This document shows positions 1 through 9,600 of a DNA stretch of 22,583 bases, piece by piece; position 1 is the first letter of the stretch; every line of letters begins with the position of its first letter. The position numbers and the translations under genes are program-made. Origin of the DNA: Symbiodinium natans (taxonomy: Eukaryota > Sar > Dinophyceae > Suessiales > Symbiodiniaceae); the NCBI GenBank assembly GCA_905221605.1, contig CAJNDS010002190.1, forward strand, positions 815,838 to 838,420. Reading direction: 5' to 3'. Under the pieces are notes generated by a model. It had not been told where the DNA came from and did not search any database. It saw only the letters and a program-made list of their open reading frames with translations.

Positions 1-256
1 CCTATTAAGGATGGTTAGTATAGGGGGAACATCCCAACCCCAAGCCAAAGAACCCAAAAGCTTCAAATCCCGACCTCAGGTGTTATGACCTTCGTCTTGC
101 TCAGTTATGGCCTGACGAAGGCTTTCAGCCCAGAGGCACTTCGGTGGGAGGGGGGGCGCGGGGGGGGGGGGGGGTTGGGGGCTGGGCAGTGTTCAGGGTT
201 AGGGCGTGAACCCTAGACCCTATACCCGAGACCCTAAACTTTCCCTTCGTATCCAT

Positions 257-295
257 ATGTATATATATATATATACATGTGTGTATAGATATAGG
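257..295. repeat. TA/TG microsatellite
   Basis: Alternating TA with a TACATGTGTGTAT edge. A similar block occurs at 16680-16755. Confidence 0.8.
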
Positions 296-480
296 CCATA
301 TGTCTTGTTCTTATATGCACTCAACGACGAAGGCAAATATGGCCAATCCGCCATGGACAAGCGAATGAGGTCAATTGGCAAAGCAAAGAACGTCACTGAG
401 GTCAACCGGCAAAGCAAAATGGCATCACTAAGCTCAATCGGCACATCAAATAAGGTCAATCCCTAAACCCTAATCCCTAG

Positions 481-604
481 ACCCCCACCCCCAAACCCCC
501 AAACCCCCAAACCCCCAAACCCCCAAACCCCCAAACCCCCAAACCCCCAAACCCCCAAACCCCCAAACCCCCAAACCCCCAAACCCCCAAACCCCCAAAC
601 CCCT
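481..604 (+). repeat. (AAACCCCC)n variant telomere-like array
   Basis: About 15 near-perfect 8-bp units in which the T of CCCTAAA is replaced by C and one extra C is present, passing into CCCTAAA at 600-615. Confidence 0.9.
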
Positions 605-855
605 AAACCCTAAACCCTCAACCCCCATCGACAAGGTGAATCATGTCCATGGGCAAAGCGCGCGTAAGGCGAATCGACAAAGCGAATTGAGGCTCAGGGC
701 GAACAAGCGAGGAAGGTCAATCGGCAGAGCAAATTATTAAGGCCAACCAGCAAAATGAATGAGGTGGTTTAGGGTTTCGGGTTTAGGGTTTAGGGTTTAG
801 GGTCTAGCGGCAAAACAAACAAGGTCAGTCGGCAAATAAAAATAAGGTCATCAAA

Positions 856-918
856 ATGGTGCCAAGAAAGACGAGGTGTCCGACACTACCTTTCGGCGCA
901 GCACGAGCGTCTGCCCAG
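856..918 (+). CDS. Candidate first exon of the hypothetical gene
   Basis: ATG at 856 in context AAAATGG starts 21 codons (MVPRKTRCPTLPFGAARASA, then Q) up to a possible GA donor at 919. An overlapping frame (AKKDEVSDTTFRRSTS) is also open, so the frame is uncertain. Confidence 0.2.
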
Positions 919-3900
919 GACACCTCCAAACACATCCTGTCACACCATCAGACCCCTAACCCTCAGCCCTAAACCCTAAAACCCTAAACCCTAAACCGCA
1001 AGAGGTGTCTGCCGGTTCGTTTTGCAAAGAGTTTCTCTTGCACTATAATTTCTAATCGCATTCCCTTCCTGGTGAACACCAGGGCATGTCGACATACCCT
1101 GCGTTGGACGACGAGCCGACAAAATACTATGCAGAGCAAGCGGCAGATCGAGACCAGATGCTCAGAAGCTTGCTTTCGCTCGCGGTCGACTTGTGCGTCT
1201 TGGTCCGGAGGTGCTAGGCCGGCTTCGCCGGCAGTCACAGCCTGGGGACGTTTCTCTTTCAGGCGACGATTGGCTTGCCTCGCCCGTCAGTCGACATGGC
1301 CGGTCAGGTCCGCCTTTGCTTGACGGCCGGCTTCGCAGGAACAAGTGCCTCAGCCGACATTCGCTACCCTTAGGGTCCCTTCATAACTAGGGGTTAGGGT
1401 TTAGGGTTTATAGTATCCCCCCAAGCCCTATTCTTTTTGTAGTAAGGCCCCTGTTATACCTAATGGCATGGGGCCAAGGGGTGGGTGGGCACGTTTTTCG
1501 TGCGTGACATATATTCTGCATGGACCTGACATGCGTAACCCCTAAACCTTAAACCCAAAACCCCTAAACCCTAAGCCCAAAGCCCTAAACCCTGAACCCT
1601 GAACCAAGAACCCTAAACCCTAAACCCTAAACCCTAAACCCTAAACCCTAAACCCTAAACCCTAAACCCTAAACCCTAAACCCTAAACCCTAAACCCTAA
1701 ACCCTAAACCCTAAACCCTAAACCCTAAACCCTAAACCCCATGAGCCCCTAGACCCTAAACCCTACACAAGACACCAAACCTGCGAGCCTTATAAGCCCC
1801 CAGCCCTTTGAACTCGCAACCCTAAGCCTTTTAGGCCCTAGAAGCCCTAAACCCCAAGCCCCATGTGCCCTAAATCCTAGAGGCCCTAGAAGCCCTGCAC
1901 CCCGTAAGCCCTAGAAGCCCTGTCCCCGACAGCCTAAACCCTAAACCCTGAGCCCCTAGAAGCCCTGAACCCCTCTAAGCACGAAAGCCATGAACCCTAA
2001 ACGCCCTAAACCCCACGGCCCTGCACCCTGACCCTAAAACCCTACAGCCCTAAACCCGAAGAGCCCTACTTGCTCTTGGCCTTCAACCCCCTACAGGGTT
2101 CCTCCAGGTTTCCAGCTCAGCCCCCAGTCAGGATGTAGAGTTTAGGGGTTTAGGGTTTAGTGTATATAGGGCTTAGGGTTTTAGGGTTTAGGGTTTAGGG
2201 TATAATGTCAGGGTTGTGGACCTTTGGGGCATCAGGGCTTTCGGGCTTAGGGTTTAGAGTTTAGGGCTTAGGGTTTAGCGGCAAGTTTAGTTTAGCGTTT
2301 AGTTTTCCGGAAACCCTAAACCCTAAACCCTAAACCCTAAACCCTAAACCCTAAACCTTTTAGGGCTTTAGGGTTCCGAGGGCTCCCAATCAGGGCGTCA
2401 TGCTGCCCATGAGCGCGCGGCTGAACGTGACCATTACCGGGCCCTTGCGCCTTGGGAGAAGACGTTTAGGTTCAGGGTTTCGGNNNNNNNNNNNNNNNNN
2501 NNNNNNNNNNNNNNNNNNNNNNNNNNNNNNNNNNNNNNNNNNNNNNNNNNNNNNNNNNNNNNNNNNNNNNNNNNNNNNNNNNNCCCCCCCCCCCCCCCTT
2601 TCTGGCTCAGGCCTTGTGTTCAACTCGGAGATCCAGGTCGGATTCTTCAAGGCGGCACGGAGCAGACGTTTCGGGGTTCAGGCATATGGCTTAGGAACCT
2701 TAAAGCCCTAAACCTTCAACACCTTGAACCCTTAAAGCCCTGAATCCTTAGAGTTCTAAACCCTTAAAGCCCTGAATCCTTAGAGTTCTAAACCCTTAAG
2801 ACCCCCAAACCCCGAAAACCCCAAGCCCTTAAAGCAACCCTTCAGCCCCAAGGCCCTGGAAGCCCTTAAAACCCTTCAAACCCTTCAAACCCTTAAAAAC
2901 CCTTAACACCCTTAAAGCCCTTAAAACCCTTAAAACCTCAAGCCCTTTGGCGCCCTAAACCCTTAAAGCTCCAAGCCCTTAAAATCCGTAAACCCTTAAA
3001 CAATTAAAACCCTTAGATCCCCTAAACCCTTAAAGCCCTAGATCCTTGCAGCCCCGAAGCCCTGAAAGCCCCTAAACCCTAACCCTGAATCCTAAACGCT
3101 GCACCGATTTGGGGAGCCCAAGAGCCCGAAACCCGAAACCCGAAACCCGAAACCCTAAACCCTAAACCCTAAACCCTAAACCCTAAACCCTAAACTCTAA
3201 ACCCTAAACCCTAAACCCTAAACCCTAAACCCTAAACCCTAAGAAACCCTGCCAGGCGATTGCCGGCATCTCGCTCCTCGTCCATGTGACCTCGGGCGTG
3301 ATGGCCGTGGAGCCTGGTCTTTAATGGCTTTGGGGCGTTTTAAGGGGATTTAGGGCTTTCAGGGTTTAGGGCTTAGGGTTTAGGGTTTAGGTTTTAGGGT
3401 TTAGGGCTTTCAGGGTTTATGGTTGCGGCAGGCCCTTAGTTTGTCCACAGCCCATTTTGTCACACCTCCCACGATAGCGTGGTGCCAGAGCAAGTTGACG
3501 TTTGCCATCTCACGAATGCCCTAAACCCTAAACCCTAAACCCTAAACCCTAAACCCTAAACCCTAAACCCTAAACCCTAAACCCTAAACCATTAGCGACG
3601 GAGATTGGACCGACTTGACAGAGCTGCCTGCCGACAATTCGGATGATGCGCGGTTTCCAGACCAGCGCTGTCGACTATGGGTTAGGAATTCTTGGGGACC
3701 CTAAACCCTAAACCCTAAACCCTAAACCCTAAACCCTAAACCCTAAACCCTAAACCCTAAACCCTAAAATGGTTTAGGAATTCTTGGGGTTTCGGGCTAC
3801 TCGGGCTTGGGTTTTGGGGCGAGCTGTTTCAGTGTTTCGTGGCTTAGGGTATAGGACAGGATTTGGAGTTCGGGGGCTTAGGGCTTAGGGTTTAAGGTTT

Positions 3901-5158
3901 AGGGTTGAGGGTTTAGGGTGTAGGGTTTCAGTTTGGGGGCAGAGGTGTTCAGGGGGTGTAGGGTTAAGGTCGACCGCATGGGGTTTCGTGCAGCTTCGTG
4001 GGGGCTTCGGGTTTAAGGGTTAAGGGTTAAGGGTTTAGGGTTTAGGGTGTAGGGTTTAGGGTTTAGGGTTTAGGGCGTGCGAGGCTGACTCAATGATTGT
4101 TTAGGGTTTTGAGGTCCGAGGGTGGGGTGCGCTCAACTTGGCGCATGACCCCGGGTGCAGTTTTGTTAGATACCCCAAGCCCTAAAACCTTAAACCCTAA
4201 ACCCTAAACCCTAAACCCTAAACCCTAAAACCTTAATCGCTCAGCTCAAAGTTCACTCTCTTCAGGCTGGCGGTGGTTTCAAGTGGCTTTGTGTGGAAAC
4301 GCTAGGTTTTCTTGGGTCAGGAGTTTCTAGGGGTAGGGTTGACTTGAAGGTTTGAACCAAAACCCCAAACGATCATTAGCCCTTTGCCCTTTTACTGTAT
4401 ACCCCCCCTTAGAATAGTACTAGAAACCTAAGCTCTAACAAACGACCCGAACCCCGGATACTAAATCGTAAACCCTAAGCCCTTAACCCTGAACCCTAAA
4501 CCCTGAACCCTAAACCTAAACCCTCAACCCTAAACCCTAAACCCTAAACCTTAAAAACCTACCCATGGAAAGGAGTGCATCCGCCGAAGGGGGGACGGCG
4601 CGGAGGAGAAGTGGGAAGAGGAGCCAACCTGGGATTCCCACCGCAAGCATAGGCCTCGGATTCTGTTGCGCTTCGGGCTGAGCCCTAACCCTCAGCCCTA
4701 AGCCCCAAGCCCTAAGCCCTAAACCCTAAACCCTAAACCCTGAACCCTAAACCCTCAGCCCTAAACCCAAAACCCTAAACCCAAAACCCTAAACCCTAAA
4801 CCCTAAACCCTAAACCCTAAACCCCAAACCCTAAACCCTAAACCCTAAACCCTAAGGCGCGTTTTGTGCCGTACGAGCACATAACTGCTGACCACATCAA
4901 TGAAGCGTTGGGTCGTGGACGAGAACTCGTCATTTTGGTTGGAAAGCATTTCGATGTTATATCAGTCGATGAATCGTTCCAGAAACTGCCAAAGCACACC
5001 TTTGCTGGCGCGAAAGAGGAAAACGAGAGCAAAGGACAGACGCGACTTCTTCATTCCTCATTTGAAGAGAGTCGCTGTGCCGCAGTATGGTCTCGAACAA
5101 TGACACCATATGTGATATTGTCAAGGGCACAAATTGCGCTCTCTACAACGTCAACAAG
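856..5158 (+). CDS. Hypothetical multi-exon gene of unknown family (inferred chain)
   Basis: Islands between telomere-like tracts carry coding-like frames on the + strand that can be joined in phase: 856-918, 1083-1202, 2394-2448, 2611-2651, 3256-3316, 3451-3478, 3596-3680, 4266-4292, 4573-about 4632, 4857-4993 and 5086-5158. Donors are a mix of GT, GC and GA; most acceptors are AG before G. The predicted product has a hydrophobic helix (GISLLVHVTSGVMAV) and acidic stretches (DGDWTDLTELPADNSDD). I do not recognise the family. Donors were chosen partly to keep the frame and there is no homology support, so the model is much weaker than the kinase. The intron between 2448 and 2611 contains the assembly gap. 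Confidence 0.35.
1083..1202 (+). CDS. Exon-like island, hypothetical gene
   Basis: After acceptor CACCAG the frame reads GMSTYPALDDEPTKYYAEQA and on through DRDQMLRSLLSLAVDLCVL, mixed polar then hydrophobic, before a GT at 1203. Alternatively it ends at 1210 before GTGCTAG. The frame itself meets TAG at 1215 and then stays open to 1370, so a decayed longer ORF is another reading. C-strand repeats lie upstream and G-strand repeats downstream. Confidence 0.4.
1539..2360. repeat. Telomere-like tracts (CCCTAAA)n with degenerate flanks
   Basis: A perfect (CCCTAAA)n array at about 1611-1739 decays into CCCTAGAAG and CCCTGAA words to 2070. A G-strand block follows at 2140-2280 and another perfect C-strand block at 2311-2357. 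No gene seen in this 800-base stretch. Confidence 0.9.
2394..2448 (+). CDS. Exon-like island, hypothetical gene
   Basis: Eighteen codons plus one base, reading GVMLPMSARLNVTITGPL, after acceptor ATCAG before G and before a GC donor (GCCTTGGG). The N gap begins 35 bases downstream. Confidence 0.35.
2484..2583. other. 100-N assembly gap
   Basis: Exactly 100 N, usually a placeholder for a gap of unknown size, followed directly by a C homopolymer. The true spacing between the exon-like islands on either side is therefore unknown. Confidence 1.
2611..2651 (+). CDS. Exon-like island, hypothetical gene
   Basis: Two bases plus 13 codons: LVFNSEIQVGFFK, after acceptor GGCTCAG before G and before a GC donor (AAG then GCGGCACGG). 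It joins in phase with the exon before the gap, restoring an Arg codon. Confidence 0.35.
2700..3245. repeat. Degenerate CCCTTAAA region and (CCCTAAA)n array
   Basis: CCCTTAAA-type 8-mers dominate 2700-3050 and include a perfect 32-bp tandem duplication (2729-2760 and 2761-2792). CCCGAAA units follow at 3125-3150 and a CCCTAAA array at about 3152-3241. No gene seen. Confidence 0.85.
3256..3316 (+). CDS. Exon-like island with hydrophobic segment
   Basis: Twenty codons plus one base: AIAGISLLVHVTSGVMAVEP, a likely membrane-spanning or buried helix. The acceptor is TGCCAG before G and the donor GT. C-strand repeats end just before it and G-strand repeats start after it. Confidence 0.4.
3451..3478 (+). 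CDS. Short exon-like segment, hypothetical gene
   Basis: Two bases, eight codons (HFVTPPTI) and two bases, acceptor TCCACAG, donor GT (GTGGTG). The phase fits both neighbours. At 28 nt it is close in size to the confirmed-by-homology kinase microexons. Confidence 0.25.
3596..3680 (+). CDS. Acidic exon-like island, hypothetical gene
   Basis: One base plus 28 codons, including DGDWTDLTELPADNSDDA and ending CRLW before a GT donor (GTTAGG). The acceptor is CCATTAG. The island is flanked on both sides by (CCCTAAA)n tracts. Confidence 0.4.
4266..4292 (+). CDS. Short exon-like segment, hypothetical gene
   Basis: Nine codons (AGGGFKWLC) after a pyrimidine-rich acceptor CTCTTCAG before G, with a GT at 4293; a second GT after CTAG at 4306 is an alternative end. 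Confidence 0.25.
4460..4855 (+). repeat. C-strand telomere-like tracts around the charged island
   Basis: CCCTAAA and CCCTGAA units at 4460-4555 and 4680-4855, the last unit joining directly to the open frame at 4857. Confidence 0.85.
4573..4632 (+). CDS. Charged exon-like island, hypothetical gene
   Basis: The frame after acceptor AAAG reads ECIRRRGDGAEEKWEEEPTW, strongly charged, and stays open to about 4690. The end is uncertain (a GA donor at 4633 would keep phase with the next exon). Confidence 0.3.
4857..4993 (+). CDS. Longest exon-like island, hypothetical gene
   Basis: Directly after the last CCCTAAG unit the frame reads ARFVPYEHITADHINEALGR, then GRELVILVGKHFDVISVDES and FQKLPK, giving alternating charged and hydrophobic residues typical of globular protein. 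A GC donor at 4994 gives phase 2, matching the exon at 5086. Without splicing the frame continues to a TGA at 5214. Family not recognised. Confidence 0.45.
5086..5158 (+). CDS. Exon-like island, hypothetical gene
   Basis: One base plus 24 codons including MVSNNDTICDIVKGTNCALY, after acceptor GCCGCAG and before GTTCAG. The same frame is open on to 5479 but becomes Arg/Ala/Gly-rich and less protein-like. Family not recognised. Confidence 0.35.
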
Positions 5159-6307
5159 GTTCAGCTGTTCGAAACGATCCCTAGCCGGTTCCTACAGTGC
5201 CAAGGCCGACCTCTGATCGGCATGACGGGGCATTTCGCCCGGTCCGCCAGGCTTCCAGAGGCTCGGCGGCCTATTGAGCAGCTTGTGGGCAGCCACGCTG
5301 CTGGCTTCCTCCGCGTTCTGCTGTTGGGCGAGAAATCGTGCCCAACAGCAGAGGCTGCTCTTTTGCATTGCTTTCTGCGCAAAAGGGGCGGTAGCAGGAA
5401 CTCCCGCCCAGCCCCCATGTTGCGGTCGTCACACGGGCGTAACGGCGCACGCGGTCGCGAACACAGGCTAGCTGATTGAACGTGCCACGCAGGATCTTGG
5501 AAAGTCACTACGCCCCTGCTGCTGTTAAAAGCACTGTGCAAGATGGCTGCCGCTGTTCGGAAGAGGTGTCAATGAACGTGATAAGCAGTGACTTGACGCT
5601 ATGAAGTTGCCTTGACAGTGCAAGTCGCACGCTTCAAATAGCGTGGGGCAAAAAACGGGTGAAGCTCAGCCCTGCTTGCTGTCAGCCCATCTGTGCAGCC
5701 TGCCTGCGGCCGCGCTATGAAATGTAAACCTGATGACCGAGGCTACTGGGGAGGCCATGCCATCCCAGATTCGGACACAGCTCCTCCTAGGACACGTTGT
5801 CGGCGTCGGCGCAGAAGCTGCTTCCTCCAACACTGGCCGTGGCGTCGGTGTTGCCGCAACTTCATCGAGCTGTTGGTGGTCAAGGCGTCGGTGTCGGCAG
5901 CCACAGCGTCGGTGGCAATGAAGTTGCCTGAGTGGATCGGGGGCAAGGCCTCCTCATGGTTCAGGAAAGGGTTTGTTCTTCTGATGTCTCAGGCGCAAGC
6001 CAAGGTGCAGGAGGAGGCGACTGGGTGGCAGCGATCGGAGTCGACTTTGGTAGCTCGATTTCCGGCAGGGATGTGCAGATAGTATGGCTTGAAGTCCACA
6101 TAGCAACGGGCAATTTCCCAGCCACAGCCAATGTGAGAGTTCTGCTGCGCCTGCTCCTGCAATGGAATTAAATGAGCCCGAAACCCTCAATTCAATCCCA
6201 GACCCGCTTAGAAGCGCGACTCCGACGCATCGATCTCCCTCCGCGACGACGCCGACGACCCAGGCGGCGTAGTCGCCGGGAGCGGGGCTATCGACGGCCC
6301 TGCGCTG
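5159..6307. other. Unique region rich in short hairpins, no recognised gene
   Basis: This is the longest stretch without telomere-like repeats. It holds a perfect hairpin at 5317-5352, other short inverted repeats (AAGTCACT near 5499 against AGTGACTT near 5588; CGCTAT near 5597 against ATAGCG near 5638), and imperfect GTCGG-rich repeats at 5795-5920. Short minus-strand frames (for example EIARCYVDFKPYYLHIPAG near 6060-6115) look weakly coding but match nothing I know. It could be 3' UTR, intron or intergenic sequence. Confidence 0.4.
5317..5352. other. Perfect 13-bp hairpin with 10-nt loop
   Basis: Arm TCTGCTGTTGGGC (5317-5329) is exactly complementary to GCCCAACAGCAGA (5340-5352), with loop GAGAAATCGT. 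A second small hairpin (CTTTTGC / GCAAAAG) follows within 40 bases. Function unknown. Confidence 0.75.
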
Positions 6308-6309
6308 GA

Positions 6310-6355
<46 letters not shown>

Positions 6356-6813
6356 CAGAGAGACAGAGAGAAAGAGAGAAAGAGAGAAAGAGAGAAAGAG
6401 AGAAAGAGAGAAAGAGAGAAAGAGAGAGAAAGAGAGAAAGAGAGAAAGAGAGAAAGAGAGAAAGAGAGAAAGAGAGAAAGAGAGAAAGAGAGAAAGAGAG
6501 AAAGAGAGAAAGAGAGAAAGAGAGAGAGAAAGAGAGAAAGAGAGAAAGAGAGAAAGAGAGAAAGAGAGAAAGAGAGAAAGAGAGAAAGAGAGAAAGAGAG
6601 AAAGAGAGAAAGATAGAAAGAGAGAAAGAGAGAAAGAGAGAAAGAGAGAAAGAGAGAAAGAGAGAAAGAGAGAAAGAGAGAAAGAGAGAAAGAGAGAAAG
6701 AGAGACAGAGAGAGAGAAAGAGAGACAGAGAGAGAGGGAGAGAGAAAGAGAGAAAGAGAGAAAGACAGAGAAACAGAGCAACAACGATAGAAAAAGAGTG
6801 AGAGAGAGAGAGG
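6308..6813. repeat. AG-rich octamer satellite (GAGAGAAA)n
   Basis: About 500 bases of purine-only repeat on the + strand, mostly an 8-bp GAGAGAAA unit with GA runs and occasional GACA units. It is open in several frames on both strands (Arg/Glu/Lys or Ser/Leu/Phe repeats), which are artefacts of the repeat. A purine tract of this kind can form triplex DNA. Confidence 0.9.
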
Positions 6814-6822
6814 CCCACTTTC

Positions 6823-6912
6823 TAGATCCTCCCAGGAGAAATTCCAAGGTTCCGGGAAACCCTCAGCCCTCAGCCCTCTAGATCCTCCAAGAAGAAATTC
6901 CAAGATTCTCAC
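6823..6912. repeat. Two tandem copies of a ~56-bp unit
   Basis: CTAGATCCTCC(C/A)AGGAGAAATTCC-type sequence occurs at 6823-6855 and 6879-6908, separated by CCTCAGCCCT words. Confidence 0.6.
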
Positions 6913-7670
6913 CTACACCCAATACCCTAAGCCCTAAGCCCTAGGCCCTCAGCCCTAAGCCTTAAGCCCTTCGCCCTAAGCCTTGAACCCTAAACTCTAA
7001 ACCCTAACAAACCCAGCCCTAAAATCGAAGCTCTAAACCCGGCGCTAGCTGCTTTTCGGCCTCCCTTGAGGAGCCAGTAGCAGGCGCCCTTGCCAGGAAG
7101 CCCCCAGAAGCGGGGCCAGGCGCCTCCGCAACAAGTCAGGGAGTGTCTTGAGGGGTCTAGGGTTAAGGGTTTAGGGTTTTTGGAGTTTTGGGTTCAGAAG
7201 TTTAGGCTGTATAGGCCTAGGGCTTGTAAGAGTCGCTTGAGGGTTGCAAGGGGTTTTTGGTTGATAGGTTTAGGGCTTGGAGGGTGTCTAGGGGGCTTTC
7301 GAGTTTCCAATTTCGAACTGCTGAGAAGATGAGAAGACTTGTCGAGTTTTGCGTTTAGGGTTGAAGATTTTATGGGTTCTGGAGATTTTGGGGTCAGGGT
7401 TTACGGCTTTGAGGGTGTAGGGGCTTCAAACGGTTGAGGGCTTTCAGGGTGTAAGGGTTTAGAGTTTGGGGACTTCGGATGTTTAGGTTTAGAGGGTTGT
7501 TGATTACAAGGTTTAGGACATGGCAGAAATTCGGGCTTGTAGGGGTTCGGATCTCCAGGGTTTAGCGTTTCGAATTAGGTGGTTAGGTTTGAGGCGTACT
7601 TAGGCAATATCGGAAGTTTTTCGGTCACCTAGGTAGTCTTTAAACCCTAAACCCTAAACCCTAAACCAGA
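6913..7670. repeat. Degenerate telomere-like sequence
   Basis: CCCTAAGC-type words (6915-7020), a GC-rich stretch (7030-7140), then loose G-strand words such as GGGTTTAGG and GGGGTTTC to 7630, and a short CCCTAAA block at 7642-7668. No supported gene. Confidence 0.6.
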
Positions 7671-7681
7671 TATTTGCTCAG

Positions 7682-7719
7682 GATCAAATGTTGGAGTCTG
7701 CCGGGCCAAGCTCACAAAG
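7682..7719 (+). CDS. Exon-like island, unassigned
   Basis: Twelve codons plus two bases, DQMLESAGPSSQ, between acceptor TTGCTCAG and donor GTTCAG. The frame is open further on both sides. No family recognised; it may be chance. Confidence 0.2.
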
Positions 7720-7949
7720 GTTCAGGTTCTTCGATGGCCAGTGCAACTGAGAGCTCAAGCCCTTAAAACCCTAAACCTGAAACCCGAAAAACCCTGAAAC
7801 CCGAAAAACCTTAAAAGCCTAAGACCCTAAACCCTGAAACCAACCCACACCCAACCTGTGGAGGAGAGTTGTGGCGTCTCATTCCCTACTAAGAAATAAA
7901 CCCTGTAAACCCTAAAACCTAAATCCTACACATTTAGCGGCTAATTCGC

Positions 7950-8225
7950 AGTCCAGCACCAACATTTGGCGGACAAGCACCAACATGTCGTGGACGAGCA
8001 CCAACAAGTCGTGGACAAGCAACAGTTCGTGGACAAGCACCAACAATTCGCGGATGAGCACCAACAATTTGTGGACAAGCACCAACAACTCGTGAACAAG
8101 CGCCAAAAAGCAACACCGACCATTCGCGGACAAGCGCCAACAATTCGTGGACAAGCACCAACAATTCGCGGACAAGCGCCAACAAGTCGTGAACAAGCAA
8201 CAATTCGTGGACAAGCACCAGCAAT
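7950..8225. repeat. 21-bp minisatellite
   Basis: About 13 diverged copies of a unit like CAACAATTCGTGGACAAGCAC. Because 21 is a multiple of 3 and the unit lacks stops in several frames, it encodes heptapeptide repeats on the + strand (HQQFVDK, changing to APTIRGQ after a frame slip) and on the minus strand. No start, splice sites or homology support a gene. Confidence 0.8.
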
Positions 8226-8342
8226 TCGGGTTGAAACGAGAAGTGAAATATTTTCATAATGTGAAGAGATCCAATGGGTGGGTGGGTCGATATTCCATAC
8301 CGGAGTAAGGAGCTTTACTAGTGAATGCTTGTACTTGAGATG

Positions 8343-8860
8343 CTAAACCCTAAACCCTAAACCCCAGACCCTAAACCCCAAACCCCAAACCCCAAACCCC
8401 AAACCCCAAACCCCAAACCCCAAACCCTAAACCCTAAACCCTAAACCCTAAACCCTAAAAACCCTAAACACCCTAAACCCTAAACACCCTAAACCCTAAA
8501 CCCTAAACCCCAAACCCCAAACCCAAAACCCCAAACCCCAAACCCTAAACCCTAAACCCTAAACCCTAAACCCTAAACCCTAAACCCCAAACCCCAAACC
8601 CCAAACCCCAAACCCTAAACCCTAAACCCTAAACCCTAAACCCTGACCCCCTAAGGCCCCGCGGCGCCGAAGTGGGGAGGTCCCCGAGGGCCGGCGCAGC
8701 TCAAGACCCTGCGACATGGACCGGAGGGTGATGAGGGTGATGGGGGGGGGGGGGGGTATGTTTGGGGTGTGGGTTTAGGGTTTAGGGTTTAGGTTTTAGG
8801 GTTTAGGGTTTGGGGTTTAGGGTTTAGGGTTTAGGGTTTAGGGTTTATCGGGTAGACATA
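8343..8860. repeat. C-strand array, GC-rich island, G-strand array
   Basis: CCCTAAA and CCCCAAA units fill 8343-8643 in homogeneous patches. A ~125-bp GC-rich island follows, then a poly-G run (8741-8757) and TTTAGGG units to about 8850. The island is open in more than one frame and no exon is chosen. Confidence 0.85.
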
Positions 8861-9600
8861 CCTAGGGCTCACGGTTTGTAAGGCTAGCAGGGTTTAGTGT
8901 AGATAACATAAGGCTTAGGGTTTTATTTATACAGGGCTTTAGGTTTAGGGTTTAGGGTAGAACCTAAGGTTTAGGGTTTATTTCGGGTTTAGGGTTGTAG
9001 TCTCAGGGTGTAGCTCCGGCCGCGCCCTGGAAGTTTCATCATGGGTAGATATAGGTACTGTAGGGGGTCGGAATAACTACGAATAGCATTCCCTTATGGC
9101 CCCTACATACATAAGTTGACGAAGGCCCCAAAACCCTTTTCTATCTACTACGGCGCCTGTATTAGGTTTTTTCTATTGGATTCCGTTGTTGCGAGGGTGC
9201 TCAGAAATGCTCGGAAGCTACCCATAACATGAGCCCTTAGGCTTTCCTTCGGCTCTCATGCGGTTTCTGCTCCGACATGGAGACTGTGGGGCTCAAGTTG
9301 CAGGGCATCGAAACCCCCAAACCGTCACAAAACTCTGTGTCTTGCTAGTGAGCCTTCAAAATTCAGGGTAGCCCCCTTGCTGAGGTTTTTTGTTGGGGCC
9401 TAGAGGCTTTATGTAGAGTTTGTTAGGGTTCAGGGTTGAGGGTGCAGTAGCCTGCTTTAGGTTGACGTTTTCGTTTCGATGGTCTTGGCTGGCTCATGAG
9501 GCGGTACCGGAAGCGATTGTGATCAGTACGGCCTATTGAGTGCGCGAGAGGTGTAAAGGGTTTAGGGTTTCGAGGAGACAACAATGAGGGTCCCCTGGAT
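8860..9600. other. Mostly unique stretch, no supported gene
   Basis: Sparse G-strand words at 8930-9010 and 9420-9440, then unique sequence of moderate GC. Short frames (for example CSDMETVGLKLQGIE near 9280) are not long or conserved enough to call. Confidence 0.4.

Larger units (their letters stand above)
1..850. repeat. Degenerate 24-26 bp repeat cut by telomere-like blocks
   Basis: Diverged copies of a unit like GGTCAATCGGCAAAGCAAAT occur at about 325-465, 640-760 and 805-850. They are separated by an AAACCCCC array (481-604) and a short TTTAGGG block (768-803). The array appears to split a once continuous repeat. No gene is seen; short frames in both directions come from the repeat. Confidence 0.5.
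3340..4230. repeat. Alternating C- and G-strand telomere-like tracts
   Basis: G-strand at 3340-3420, C-strand arrays at 3519-3590 and 3699-3769, G-strand at 3840-4075, C-strand at 4187-4230. The exon-like islands at 3451 and 3596 sit in the gaps. The stretch 3681-4265 holds no other convincing gene. Confidence 0.85.

Noticed and set aside
1539-1770. A true chromosome end
   Set aside because: The arrays are short, occur in both orientations throughout the window and are followed by unique sequence on both sides, so they are interstitial.
5954-6912. Long open frames over the AG-rich satellite on both strands
   Set aside because: They consist only of Arg/Glu/Lys or Ser/Leu/Phe repeats dictated by GAGAGAAA units, with no conserved domain or splice context.
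7950-8225. CRISPR array
   Set aside because: The 21-bp units are head to tail without spacers, in a eukaryotic setting.
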